Shown here piece after piece: positions 1 to 11,289 of a stretch of DNA of 64,000 nt (positions within the stretch are counted from its first letter, which is position 1; each line of letters starts with the position of its first letter). Below the pieces are notes generated by a model. The model made no database searches and was not told the origin of the DNA. It worked only from the letters and a program-made list of their open reading frames with translations. Origin of the DNA: Paraescarpia echinospica (taxonomy: Eukaryota > Annelida > Polychaeta > Sabellida > Siboglinidae); NCBI GenBank assembly GCA_020002185.1, contig CM034534.1:17607087-17671086 (forward strand). The letters are read 5' to 3'. The position numbers were made by a program, and so were the translations under genes.

Positions 1-480
1 CTGCAGTTTTTGCGTGTGAAGAGAGTGTAGCATAATGACTGTATGTACTGGGACACAGTATTTTGGGGACACCCTAAAAATCTACAAAAAAAAATTTTTT
101 TCTGTACCATATTTTTTGGGACACCTTAATAAATATAATTATTTTGTCCCTATGTATTCAGACACACGGGATATAGGACCATTGACACTCAAAAATAGTG
201 TCAGGGTAATAGACAAGGACGACATGACGACAGGACATGTCTGTAAGTATTGGGACAGTGAATATGAGATTTATTTTTGTGCACCCTATGTTTTGGGACA
301 GCTGATAATTTAATTATTTTAACGTGTCCCAATACATATGGTCATTAAGGTACCTGCACATTTATTTTGTGATTATCATTTAATTCTTTATTCTGCATGT
401 GTCCAGTATTACTTACATAATTTCGTATCACTGTATGTTGTTACCAATGCAGATATTGTAGTACTAGTGTCATTCTCTTA
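1..480. repeat. Degenerate GGGACA-rich repeat
   Basis: AT-rich stretch in which TTTTGGGACAC-like motifs recur about every 40 to 70 bp (near 64, 114, 253, 291), with the reverse GTGTCCCAATAC near 326. It looks like an old transposon end or decayed satellite. No gene was seen here. Confidence 0.35.
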
Positions 481-693
481 TGTTCTGGGATAAGCTTGGG
501 TTTGACAATTTTGTGTCCCCTCTGTATGCTCAGGAAACTTTTACATTTAGTCAATTATCGGTTTATAAGGTATGTCTACTTTTCTTGTAAATGTATTCCA
601 GTGTGTTATTTATATACATTTGACACGACAACTTCACAACATGTAAACATTACATGTGTATGCAATAATATTGTGTTTGTATTTTTGCCACAC

Positions 694-863
694 CTGTACA
701 CCAGGCTGTCTTTCAGTAGATCCCTGGGCTCTTCCACTGTTGCTGACTGCTCCGTCACTGTCAGGCCTGCTTTGTGCACCTACAGCGGGTCTTGGTGCAT
801 GTTGGCCTGCATGGCTGGGTGTACTGGGTGTGGTCGCCTGACCTTGTGATGGTGGTACACGCC
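694..863 (-). CDS. Gene B exon 20 (linker of a third module)
   Basis: 170-nt exon, phase 1 in and 0 out, acceptor TTTCACAG, donor TACAG/GTGTGG. Ser/Thr/Gly/Gln-rich: GRVPPSQGQATTPSTPSHAG, then QHAPRPAVGAQSRPDSDGA. The identical phase change in exons 10 and 15 predicts that a third macrodomain N-terminal exon lies to the left of the window. Low-complexity composition makes this call weaker than the macrodomain exons. Confidence 0.6.
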
Positions 864-1086
864 CTGTGAAACACATTAGAACTGTCTGTGTTGACGTTAT
901 TTAATAAAACCAACACAACATGGTTTCATTAAAATAAATTACTGTATGTAGTTTATTTTAGTTTGCTTTATCAGAAGTTACGCTAATTCAAAGTTCAACG
1001 AAAATTAATATAAACTGGGAAGTGACGTGTAAATTATACATCAGCATCAACTTTGAATAATTTCAAGAAGAAACATAGGTCAGTTG

Positions 1087-1330
1087 AAAGACTACTCAAT
1101 GAGGTATATACCAAGTAAAACTGTAAAGGTAAGTTCTTATATAACGTGGCCATGCTACAAATACTTCACAGACTATTCGTAAACAACCTCTGTCTATAGC
1201 CAGGTACTCATTCAAACATCCAAGTGAACTGGAGAGAACAAACTTGCTCAAAGATTTAAATGGCAGGAGACGATTCCAAACCAGAATCTCTTGATTGAGA
1301 GTCTGATGCCCCAACTGCTGCACCACCGTG
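1087..1330 (-). repeat. tRNA-derived SINE (minus orientation)
   Basis: The minus strand begins with an A-box-like GGTGCAGCAGTTGG and a B-box-like GGTTTGGAATC, then a body containing CTCCAGTTCACT and GAGTACCTGGCTATAGA, and a tail with ATATAAGAACTTACC. The same body motifs occur in the same order at 41527-41710, so this is a dispersed SINE family and not a functional tRNA. Confidence 0.5.
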
Positions 1331-1363
1331 AACTACAAGTACACAGGTGTTTTGTGGTCTCAC

Positions 1364-1582
1364 CTGTGGCGGTGCGATGTGAAGATGAGAAGACTGTCTC
1401 AGTTGGTCCACTGGCGTTGCCCTGCCCCACGAAACAATGTCTGAACGACTCCATGATGTTCTTGTCGAATATGACAACCTTCACCAGCTTCAGGTACTGG
1501 GGGTTGGGGTAGCTCACAGTGAAACAATTGATCGCATCCAACATGATGTTGGCTGCTTCAATAGAGGTTTTCCCCAACATAC
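1364..1582 (-). CDS. Gene B exon 19 (macrodomain 2, C-terminus)
   Basis: 219-nt exon, phase 1 to 1, acceptor TTGCAG, donor ACAG/GTGAGA. It reads MLGKTSIEAANIMLDAINCF, then YLKLVKVVIFDKNIMESFRH, then a polar tail (GPTETVFSSSHRTAT). It completes macrodomain 2 and is homologous to exon 14, with a longer tail. Confidence 0.85.
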
Positions 1583-3311
1583 CTGCAATGCAAATCACAG
1601 CTATGTTATTAACTGATGTCTTTACACACTCAAGAAAGTGTTAGTAACAAATTCACCCAAAGTAAGTCAATTGCAATTAATCTGAAACTATGCTCAAGCC
1701 TTGGAGGCTTCAAAAAGGAAAAGACTCTCACAGTTACACAGTACTTATAAAGTGAAAATGCAACCACTTAAACTGTGCTCAAATGTTCACTAAATAAAAT
1801 ATCTCTCTCTGGGTTTGCTTATCCATTTCCGGACGTTGCAGCCTTGATGGATTGTCTATAGACAGCTCTTTCGTTTGCCAGTCTCCCCACTCGCCAGACG
1901 TCTGCTCCCATCCATTCCTCTATGTCCTTCCCCCATTGTCTCCTAGGTCTTCGTCTGCTTCTGCTGCCTTCCACTTTTCCTTCCATTATTAGTCTCTCTA
2001 GAGACTGATGCCGTTTCACATGGCCGAAATAACTGAGTTTCTGTTTCTTTACAAAGTTCAATAAAGTGCCGGGTATAACACCAAGCTCATCTGCGATGGA
2101 TTCATTAGTTCTACGTTCAGTCCACGAAACTCGTAATATCTTTCTATAACACTTATTTTCAAATGCATTTATACGTTTAGTAATGTTCTTATTAAGAGTC
2201 CAGGTTTCGCATCCATACGTAGCCGTTGGAAATATGCAGACTTGGATAATTCGTAGTTTCATATCTTTGTTCGTTGCTTTCCACAGTTTCTCCATCCGCG
2301 TCAATTTTTTACTCGCCATTGCCAACCTCCGCTTGATCTCTTTCGTCGCATCTCCATCCACTTCTATCAGTGACCCCAGACATTCAAAACTTTCCACTCG
2401 TTCTATTTCCTCGCCATTTACTGCGACTTCTGATGGTTCTCGACATCCCTTCACATCCATAATCTTAGTCTTCTTTACGTTTAGTTTCAATCCTTTCATA
2501 TTGCTGTGCTCTTTAACAGTAGTTATCAATTTATCCAATCCTTCTTTTGTATCGGATATTAACGCTGTGTCATTGGCATATCTCAATTCATATATCTCCT
2601 GTCCATTCACTTTCAGTCCATTAAAAACTCTCATGATATTCTCTTTGTATAGACTGAATAGGTGGGGGGACAAAATGCACCCTTGTTTCACTCCCTTGCC
2701 GACTGGGAACCAATCTGTGGTGCTACACTCTAATCTCACTGCATACTGCTGTCCAACATATAAATTTTGGATACGTGATGTAATTTTCTGGTCAAATCCC
2801 ATGTATATCAAGGTTTTCCAGAGTTTTTGATAACTAACTTTATCAAAAGCTTTTGAATAATCTATGAAACAGATCCTAAGGTCATGGTTGAATTCTCTGC
2901 ATTTCTGAATTAACATCTTCAGGTTGTAAATGTGATCTCTTGTTCCTCTTCCAGTCCGGAAACCACCTTGTGTTCTGTTGACTTCACATTCTAATTTTGT
3001 TGTGATTCTCTTCATTAAAGGGACAGTCGCACTTCGTGGCTTTATTGTTTTTATTGCAAAATCATGTTATACAGTATAAATTATATCTATTATGTCATAC
3101 TGACTGCGCAAAGATGTTTTAATGAACCATTTTGTTTTATGAAATGTTTATGATAAGTGCACATATCACTTTGTAAACATCGACTGCGAGTCGCTTTCGA
3201 AAGCCGTTGTAGGCGTGGCTAAAATCCGACTACTAATGAGACGGAAATGCGTGCTCACGTGGTACGTGATCACGTGAATGCAAGTTGCATAGTTGTTGAC
3301 ATTCGGTCGTA

Positions 3312-3557
3312 ATGGCACGTAAGAAAATGTTGCGTCGTGCACTACTATGTTCAGCGGCGAAGAAAAAACAAAAAGAACATGACAAATTCCTGTCTACTAC
3401 ACAGGTAATTTTGGAAGAGCAGAAGGTACAATGGGATCGCCTGAAGGCTGACGTAAATCCGAAATCTGATCATAAACTGGCGGAAGTTCTGCTTGACACT
3501 AAGTTTTTCAACTTAGTGACCAGGCATTACAGCGTCGTCGTGTTTTATTGTCAGTGA
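3312..3557 (+). CDS. Transposon plus-strand gene, first exon
   Basis: Starts ATG about 290 bp inside the left inverted repeat. It reads MARKKMLRRALLCSAAKKKQ, a lysine-rich start that resembles a nuclear localisation signal, then VQWDRLKADVNPKSDHKLAE. The open frame runs to a TGA at 3555, overlapped by a good donor sequence CA/GTGAGT. Function unknown. The WxxLK...sDxxlAexLL pattern resembles N-terminal segments of uncharacterised transposon-linked proteins. The junction to the next exon is not resolved, because the visible donor phase does not match. Confidence 0.45.
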   Translation: MARKKMLRRALLCSAAKKKQKEHDKFLSTTQVILEEQKVQWDRLKADVNPKSDHKLAEVLLDTKFFNLVTRHYSVVVFYCQ

Positions 3558-4250
3558 GTTCCAAGTGAACATGGTGTCGTACAAATTATATTTTTAATTT
3601 GAAGTATATTTGATGCCGATAGATTGGTTGCATTTATATAGAAAATCTCCCGTGCGGGCATCATGTCGTTCACACTCACTGACACAGGCTCGGCCTCGGG
3701 ACGTTATCGTCACTGACACTGCCCATACTCCTTGGCTAGCCCGTGCTAGGGCCAAGGTGTAATCATAAGCTAGGTAGAATTGTAACCCGGTAGAATATAG
3801 GAAGGGAATGGAATATGAAGTAGATTACGTAGCTCAAACATCTAGTCGACAAAATTATTGTCTGGAACAGGTATAATTATCGTTGTGTCCTAACTTCGTG
3901 CATCGCATAATACCGTGGGAATTTTATGTAAATTTGTTCAATTCCAACTGAGACCGAGTCGGTGCCTGTGGGTTAAAGAAAGTTTTTTTTATTAAAATGG
4001 CAGCTAGCTGCAGCTGCAATTGTTAATAAACCTGGTTGAAATGTCATCATCCGTTATAAGTGTAATTTTTTTATATTCACCTACACAATTGGCAATGGCG
4101 TCAACATGTTTATGTTTCCTGACTGTTGTTAGCAGTTGTTCACATTGGTGAAATAGCATAGCATTTTAAATGACATGTTTTTTATGTCAACAAGATAATA
4201 ATTTTCATAAATTTTTACAGAACAACCTTTTATTACTTCTGTTTTTGCAG

Positions 4251-4350
4251 CTGATTCACCATCATCTCAACCTGTGGCAGGGCCTTCATCCCTACCTTCA
4301 CCAGTAGCAGGCCCATCACAGAAACCAGACATCATGCATATCTCCGTTGG
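4251..4350 (+). CDS. Transposon plus-strand gene, Pro/Ser-rich exon
   Basis: Exon between TTTTTGCAG and GG/GTAATT. It reads SPSSQPVAGPSSLPSPVAGP then SQKPDIMHISVG, exits in phase 2 and joins the next exon in frame. Disordered linker; no domain recognised. Confidence 0.45.
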
Positions 4351-4625
4351 GTAATTTTTCACAGTTGCATATTTATAAATGTTAGTATTGCTTCACTGGA
4401 ATGTTACGGTATGATATTCTACTCTAATTTCTACAAGTAACATAAGTCATTATATTATGCATGCCTTGTTTCAGTTTTACTTGAGTTATGTGGTTGACAT
4501 TAAAACAAAAAAGATGATAATTTTATGACATACCATTATATACTAATTTGTGGAGTTTAAACAGATAGATGTAGCACTGTTTTGTCAACTAAACATATCA
4601 TTATTCAATAAGTATTTGTTTGTAG

Positions 4626-4736
4626 CCCTCTGTCATATGATGAAGACAGTGAGGAGGGCGACGATGATGATTCATGGCTACCATCACAATGCACGGAGGA
4701 TGCTTCATATGAGTTTGACATCAATGTCACTGAAAG
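4626..4736 (+). CDS. Transposon plus-strand gene, acidic exon
   Basis: Exon between TTTGTAG and AAAG/GTACAC, phase 2 to 2. It reads PLSYDEDSEEGDDDDSWLPS then QCTEDASYEFDINVTE. Strongly acidic, with spliced frame continuity to the preceding and following exons. Confidence 0.5.
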
Positions 4737-4810
4737 GTACACATTACTCTTAGTCAATGCAACATGGAAGAAAATGGGAAATTAGAAGAAATTAAATTTA
4801 GCATGAGTGT

Positions 4811-5033
4811 TGCACAATACTGGGCCAAATTGTGGTGTCCTGTAACTTACGCTATATTTACTCCATAACCAGCTTCTTTGAGGACATTTGGCCTGTATCT
4901 TGGGCCCATGAAGAAAGAAGAGACACAAAAACACATCCTGCCTGTTTATTGTTGTTTGAAAAAAATTGTGGTTGTGGTGGATAACGTAAGTTATAGTGAC
5001 TGTAACTTATGTTATACACCATTTCAGGTCCAT
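4811..5033. repeat. Partial MITE copy inside the transposon
   Basis: Starts with GCACAATACTGGGCCAAA and is closely similar, with small gaps, to 39610-39833, the left half of the MITE at 39610-40117. No matching right inverted repeat was seen here, so it is a 3'-truncated copy, nested within a transposon that is itself inside a LINE. Confidence 0.6.
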
Positions 5034-5690
5034 AGTCTAATTATTCTTAACATTTTAAAAGTCTTGGTTGGCCATCATCGAATAATATAGATTCAAACAC
5101 ACAGGGAAGCAACATGAATCAGAATTTATCAGATGAAATTACTTATTGCAGCTTCCCAGTATACCGGGCACACTCCTGGCAGCGATTGATTATCAGAGTC
5201 ACAAAGATTTACTATTGAAAAGAAATCGAAAGGGACGCACTGTGTAAGTATGCAGGTACACATTAAGTATACGTGTAACAACATGAACATGTAAATATTT
5301 TTGTTTTGCATTATAATAACGATTATTGCCATTCCATTATAGGGCTAATTATTGATTGGATTTATTTATGTTGGTGACGACTCTAACAATCAATGCCTAT
5401 GATTGAGCAAGTAATGCATGAGAAGACAGTTTTTTTAGAAATGAAAGGTACATTTACATTATGCATATATATGTAATATTTAAAGTAACTTTTTATTTGC
5501 AATAATTCAGCTATTTACAAAACATTTTTATATGCTGACGTGTTGCACATAAAAAAGGTTACTTTTAATATTTACATGTTTTGAAATATTTACATGTTGA
5601 ATAAAAAATATATAACTTTTTGGAAATGCCATACTGTGTAACAATGCAAGTTCATGACACATGTCATTAAGTTTGTCTATTAATCTACAG

Positions 5691-5930
5691 TTACCTCAAA
5701 GACTACAACAAACGGGGAAAGAAGTGGACTATTATCCTGAGCGAGAACCGAAACAGTATGTGTACATAGTGTCCCTTCAGGAGAAGATCATCCGAGCATG
5801 CACTGACGATACACTACCAAAACGGAGGATGTGTGGACTTAAACCTGATGACCCGTGCAACATTGCACCAACACTAGCAGCAGTGCCTGCGCCACCAACA
5901 GCAGATCTAGTGGCAAGGCATCAAACCTGA
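5691..5930 (+). pseudogene. Transposon plus-strand gene, last exon (frameshifted)
   Basis: After ATCTACAG, the spliced frame reads YLKDYNKRGKKWTIILSENR and then hits a TAG. A second frame takes over with EPKQYVYIVSLQEKIIRACT and LKPDDPCNIAPTLAAVPAPP, ending in TGA at 5930. Both halves look like one protein, so a single frameshift lies around 5745-5760. This exon is the most conserved-looking part of the plus-strand gene. I recall similar RGxKWT...YIxxLQ...DDP arrangements in uncharacterised invertebrate proteins, but cannot name the family. Confidence 0.5.
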
Positions 5931-6105
5931 TTTGGAAAAAAGAAATATGCCTAAGATGGAAGTTGTCAATGAGTAACCTACATGTTAAGGAACATTTATT
6001 TTTTTAATAACAAACTATTATCAATTAATTTATAAATTACTATGGTTACCTGATGATGTGTGGTTATATAAAGTTTACACACTTTATTCTTGACAAGTAA
6101 TGATT

Positions 6106-6422
6106 TCAACCTAATGTATGAACTTTGAACCCAGAGTACTGTCCACTTGCACTCGGAAATATCTGCCTAATTTTCCACACACAACAGCTCAGAATAACAT
6201 GTCTGTTCCTTGTTCCCAGTTTGCAATGTCGCCAGAAAACAAACTGGTGGTAGGCATAATGTCGCATGGCATCATTGTCTTCTCATGCTGGCACACCAAA
6301 CACATCTGCACTGGTCCTTGTTCAGTGCCTCTCAAGACATCAAACACAAGGCCTGGCTCTCGCAGCACCATCTTCAGTAGCAGCATCTTTGCCTGGCCCT
6401 CATCCAGTTCGTTAATGTCAGC
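6106..6422 (-). pseudogene. P2X7 ballast-like domain gene, last exon (frameshifted)
   Basis: Acceptor CTTCTAG, phase 0. It reads ADINELDEGQAKMLLLKMVL, REPGLVFDVLRG and MCLVCQHEKTMMP. After a one-base frame change it continues MRHYAYHQFVFWRHCKLGTR, NRHVILSCCVWKIRQIFPSA, SGQYSGFK and stops at TGA 6108-6106. The series LLxxVxxrePxLVFDll, CxxC, RxxAYxQFVxWxxgkLG, NRxVIxSCCVWxIRxxFP and GQYxGF is that of the P2X7 receptor cytoplasmic ballast domain, a zinc- and guanine-nucleotide-binding module also found in many stand-alone invertebrate proteins. No channel segments are present. The frameshift near 6265-6250 suggests this copy is inactive. Confidence 0.7.
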
Positions 6423-6954
6423 CTAGAAGGATTGCAAAAATATCATGTAACTAAATATTAACATTATGGTTATTTAATACACAAAATGTTGGTGTGCATG
6501 TTAGATGTTCAAACACAATACAGTACCTGCTTTTTTATTGTTATTCCTGGAAAGCTCAAATTCTGCAATGTAGCATGTTTTTGATAACACCAGGCAAATT
6601 ATGTGTGTGTATGTATGTTTGTGCACGTGTGTGCATGCATGCGTATGTGTGAATTACATTATATATGGGTCATGTCTAAAGGAAATGTCTATTTTGCAGT
6701 GCATTTGGAATAATAGATTGTAAATTATGATTTCTGTGTTTGTGTGTTTTTGATCAAAATTGGTTGATTATGTAATTTATTTTATAAAAAGCATAGTTCA
6801 CAGTTTCAAACTTGGTACCTCGGCATATTCGGTGACGTCATGTACTTGCGCAGCATTTGGATCATAACATGAATATAAAATCTTTACCCTAAATATTTTG
6901 TCACCTGTATTTATAATTGTTATTAAAAATGTGCACTGTGATAAAAATATTTAC

Positions 6955-7160
6955 CTGCAGTTGCTCCTGTCTCTGATTGCGTAAGCTCGCCATGCGAGCG
7001 CAGTCATTCCTGTTCAGTGACAGTGATAGCTGCCTCGATCTTCTGCCACACCCTCTCCCCACACTCCTTCCTCTTGCTGCACCCTGTCGTCTAACTGCCC
7101 CTCTTTCTCTCACTCCACATCTTTCTTCAACTGCAGCTGTTTCCCGGAACCATTCAAACT
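6955..7160 (-). CDS. P2X7 ballast-like gene, Arg-rich exon
   Basis: Acceptor TTTACACAG, donor CTGCAG/GTAAAT, phase 1 in and 0 out, so it joins the ballast exon in frame. It reads FEWFRETAAVEERCGVRERG, then RRQGAARGRSVGRGCGRRSR, then NRNDCARMASLRNQRQEQLQ. Arginine-rich N-terminal segments are common in stand-alone invertebrate proteins with a ballast domain. The exon linking it to the start exon was not found. Confidence 0.5.
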
Positions 7161-7950
7161 CTGTGTAAACAGATAATGTGATATGTGTAAATAATTTGTG
7201 TATATATAACAATAACATTTATTATGTGTACTTTGTGTACTTAGTCACCATGCAATGATTGACAGTGCATGGCAATACTTTAGAAAACGTGCTTTTACTG
7301 CCATAAACCTTGAAACATTGACGCACGCACATTACAGAAGAAAAGTAAATATACTGTCTTATTTAGTTTTTTTTCATCACGGTTGTAAGGCCAGTAAAAT
7401 AAAGACGTCGGAGATCATCCCTACGACCTGCACAATTTCCAACACAACCCCGTCAACTAACGCGGCAAGAAATGACCCAGTTACTGAAAAGCGCATCCCC
7501 AAACAAAATCAAACACGCTACGAGCGTGGGCTACAGCTGGTTGTTATGCACTATGATTCGCCAGTTGACGTTGTAGGCCTATGGCTATTCCGCAAAGAAG
7601 GAATCGTAACGAATGCATTCAAATGAAATTATGCTACCGATTTCAAGAAAACGAGTACACACACTCATAATATGATATAATTTTAACCAATAGACACGAA
7701 ACTAGTCATACTGGTATTAGATGATAGTATTAATTGACTGTGGGACCCTTTGGCTTCGTGTTGTCACTTTTGATCGGGCGGTATACTCGATATTGTCAGA
7801 CAAAACTACTGAAGTGCTAATAATAGACTTTCGTTGACGGACACGCGTTTGCTTAATAACAGTCGTAGCAGTAACACGATCTCAAAGAAAGATCATTTCA
7901 GAAATACAGTGACAAACGGAATACTTATGACATATCATTGTTCAACTTAC

Positions 7951-7989
7951 ATCAATTGATGAATCGTCGTTCTGCGCCATGGAAGCCAT
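7951..7989 (-). CDS. P2X7 ballast-like gene, putative start exon
   Basis: Short exon MASMAQNDDSSID followed by a consensus donor GTAAGT, phase 0. It lies about 260 bp inside the right inverted repeat, mirroring the plus-strand gene at the left end. It needs one further exon to reach the Arg-rich exon in frame. Confidence 0.4.
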
Positions 7990-10889
7990 GATGACAGCGT
8001 ACTATTAACATCTGAAGCTTGGCCCACGTCGGATCACGACCTTTCGCAGAATTTTCTGAACTCGCAATTCGGGGATTTGAGTGACAGCTCATTGATTCTT
8101 GTAAACATTTAACGGTTCAATCCAAAAGTTGATTTCTGCTTCGTTAAAAACATCTTTGGGCAGCCAGTACACTATAATAGATATAATTTATACTGTATAA
8201 CACGATTTTGCAATAAAAACGAAAAGCCACAAAGTGCGACTGTCCCTTTAAGATTTTTAGCATAATTTTGCTCGCATGGCTGATGAGGGATATACTCCTG
8301 GGGTTTGAGCATTCTTGTATGTCACCTTTTTTTCGGTATTGGTATAAGGATGGCTCGTTTCCAGTCCATGGGCCATGTTCCACTTCTCCATATTTTCTTG
8401 TATAATGTGTGATATATATCGATGCCTGCTTCGCCACTCGCTCGTATTAGCTCTGCAGTGATGTCATCAGTGCCAGGTGATTTTCCATCTTTTAGACTTT
8501 AATGCCCACTCCACCTCTGAATGCAAAGGCTCAAGTTCATCTTCTGGTTCTGTCCTCTCTCTGCCTTCATCCATGTCTACCTCTTCTGTTTCTTCTTTCT
8601 TAAACATGCTTTCACAATATTGCTTCCATCTTTTAAGTATGTCATCGCTTTCTGTCAGAGTCTTTCCCGTTTCATCTTTAATAACGCCAAGTCTAGGTTT
8701 GAACGACTGTGTCATAGACTTGATTTCCTCGAACATACTGTGACTATCATTCCTTCTCATACATAGTTCTATCTTTTCGCATTTCTTTTCTAGATATTTC
8801 TTCTTGTCTTCCTTACACATTCGTTTAATCATCTTGCACTTCTCTCTGTATTTCTCACGATAATTCTCACTCATTTCTTTGTTCTTCGTTAACTCTTTCC
8901 TTTCATCAATCATCTGCAGTGTGTCTTTGCTTATCCATGGTTGTTTTTGTCTCCTCTTTTTAGTGAAGTTTTATCAGCTGATTCCATAATGAATGTTCCT
9001 AATTTCTACTGCCAACTCCTCTGGTTCCTTCTCGTCAGCCACTGTCTGTAACACTCCGAAACGGTTCATAACCTCTACTCGGTATCCTTCTTTGATATCA
9101 CTGATGTCATACCTCATTATCTCTTTCTCTCTCTTCATCTTTCTTAATTTTATCGCAATCTTGGCGCTTAGCAATTCATGGTCAGAGCCACAATCGGCTG
9201 CCGGTAATGTCTTTGCATTAAACACAGACCTCCTCCATCATTTTGGTATCAGAATAAAGTCGATTTGATTCCTGTTCCGACCATCTGGTGTTGTCCAAGT
9301 GTACAGTCTTCTTGGATGTTGTTTGAAGAAAGTATTAGTGATCATCAGTTCATTTTCTATGATAAACTCAACAAGTCTATCTCCTCTCCCATTTCTCTCG
9401 CCTAGTCCATATTTCCCAATATTTCCATTTTCTTCTTCGTTTTGACAACTGCCAACTTTTGCATTGAAATCGCCCATCAGTACTACCATGTCTCTCCTGT
9501 TTATCTCGTCAACTGTTTGTTGCAGTGTATCATAAAACTTTTCTATTACATCGTCATCTGCAGTGCTCGTTGGTGCATAATTCTGAATACATGTTATATT
9601 CATTGACTGAATTGTATCCTAATAGTGCATTTTCAGTTTTCTTTGACAGATAGAACGCAACACCACTCATCCCTGGCTTAGTTGCTCCTGAGTATACAAA
9701 CTTTCCTCCTGAATCCGGGCAAAAGTGTCCTTGTCTGGCCAACCTGTGTTCCGCAATCCCTAATATATCTACCCCATATCTTTCTGCTTCCGATGGTACC
9801 ATTTGTAGTGTTCCATGACTCATTTTTCTGATGTTCCATGTTGCCACACGGATTTTCCCTTTTAGCTTTTTGTTGCTGGTTTTACCTCGCGCACAGTCGG
9901 GCATACTACCGTCATCAGCTCTGGTGTTACTTCCAACATCTCCAAGCTCTTCCCCAGTATGTGTCGTCCTATCCAGCCTGGGGGGCTCACTACTAGGACC
10001 TCTCTTACTGTCTGTATTCTCCATCAAGGTTTCTTGGGCTAATACAGCGGTAGTTGCCCATTGCTTTCCGCTGGTTTGTGTATGGTTAACTCCATTATTC
10101 CTTGACTAAAAAGACTTGCACCGCAGGACAGCGGGTCACCAGTCCTTCCTCATGCATCTTGGTAGGTACCTTGCAGCCTGGTGAAAGGCTGTTGCTGTTT
10201 CGCATTCGTAGCCGGGGGTGTAGCCAATCGGCTGGGCCGCCTACTCCTCCAAGACAGTCTTTGTGTACTGAGGTCAGACGTCCCTCGACTCAATAGGCAT
10301 TAGCCTACAAGCCTTACTCATGTAGTTTTGCTGGTCAGCCGAGACCATTGCCCGGGGTGTGGCCACTGCCGTACACTAGCAGTTCCTAGGAGCCATACAT
10401 GAGCTAGACAGATTGTGGGAACCAGTGGTTAGAGCCTCCACAGACATGGAGCGGCTGCCCATCACCAAAGGGACTATACCTACACCCCTTTGAAAATATA
10501 CACAACAAAATTACTATCTTGGTGAAAACCAACTCTAACAAATTATATGCTACAATGATCTATTTGCCGAGACCAGTTCATTTCCAGCCAGTGTCACATG
10601 ATCAGGTCATGTGAACTGCCTATAGCCACTGAAGTCATTCCACTGACAAAGGTCATGTGATACTGCCAAAATATTAAGAGATTTCAACCATGTTTCTTGT
10701 GACTGGAGATAAGCCAGAAATCGAGAACTTCCATCTATTCAAAAATATATTTGTGGTTAATGCAACAGCCATATGGTTTTCGGGCAAACAATGCTACCAT
10801 ATAACAATAACTGGCTGAAACAACTTTAGTACATGTAACAGTAGACATCAACATTTTTTCCACAAAGCTGAAGAAATGTATAAACTCAC

Positions 10890-11057
10890 CAGTGCCAAGT
10901 GCTGGGAATGAAATTGAGCTGATGTGAAGTTGTTCAGCTTCGACAAGAACACGAGAAATAATGTCTGTCAAATCCATGTGTGCATCTATATGGATGATAT
11001 AATGACATAGCAGATTCCCTGCTCCCGCCACCACAATCCCACTTGATGGCATCTTCC
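10890..11057 (-). CDS. Gene B exon 18 (macrodomain 2, core)
   Basis: 168-nt exon, phase 1 to 1, acceptor ATTTTAG, donor ACTG/GTGAGT. It encodes SSGIVVAGAGNLLCHYIIHI, then VLVEAEQLHISSISFPALGT. It has the two hallmark macrodomain motifs and is the counterpart of exon 13, three codons shorter. Its downstream intron was enlarged by the nested LINE plus DNA transposon. Confidence 0.87.
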
Positions 11058-11289
11058 CTAAAATGTTACAGAACATCACTTTAGCATGAAAACAGGAATA
11101 GATGCAATAATCAAACACAATCTATGTCAAAGATTGAACAATTTAAGACTACGTGAAATTAACCTTTTTTATTTGTAATCTGAATTAAACATATTCTAAG
11201 AATAGCAAATGTTGGTGACATCATCAAAGTAAGGGCCACTTTAATTTCGCATGGTGTGCATCTATGCAGGTGAGTGTTTCTGGTTGCAC

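Larger units (their letters stand above)
3019..8247. mobile_element. TTAA-flanked DNA transposon with two convergent genes
   Basis: 5,229-bp element with near-perfect terminal inverted repeats starting AGGGACAGTCGCACTT. The inverted similarity continues for roughly 100 bp through GTGGCTTT and ATTGCAAAATC and on. It is flanked by direct TTAA at 3015-3018 and 8248-8251, and sits inside the LINE reverse transcriptase frame. TTAA duplication is known for piggyBac and Kolobok superfamilies. Ends beginning AGGG do not look like piggyBac (CCY), so a Kolobok-like or unassigned family is more likely. It carries a plus-strand gene starting at 3312 and a minus-strand gene starting at 7989, but no transposase that I recognise. 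Confidence 0.85.
1800..10490 (-). mobile_element. RTE/BovB-like LINE, split by a DNA transposon
   Basis: Minus-strand non-LTR retrotransposon. The endonuclease part (about 9950-9238) has RVATWNIRKM, GIAEHR and LMGDFNAKVG. The reverse transcriptase part (3014-1819) has GRGTRDHIYNLKMLIQKC, CFIDYSKAFDKV and VKQGCILSPHLFSLY, then a C-terminal tail with SYFGHVKRH. This pattern is that of BovB/RTE elements. The copy is dead: there are frame breaks near 9600 and 8950, a stop near 9238, and the catalytic YADD reads YAND. The element is interrupted at 3015-8251 by the transposon listed next. Removing it restores the frame. Confidence 0.85.

Noticed and set aside
7255..7626. 123-residue plus-strand frame inside the TTAA transposon
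   Set aside because: No domain, no good splice links to the other plus-strand exons, and it overlaps the intron of the minus-strand ballast gene.
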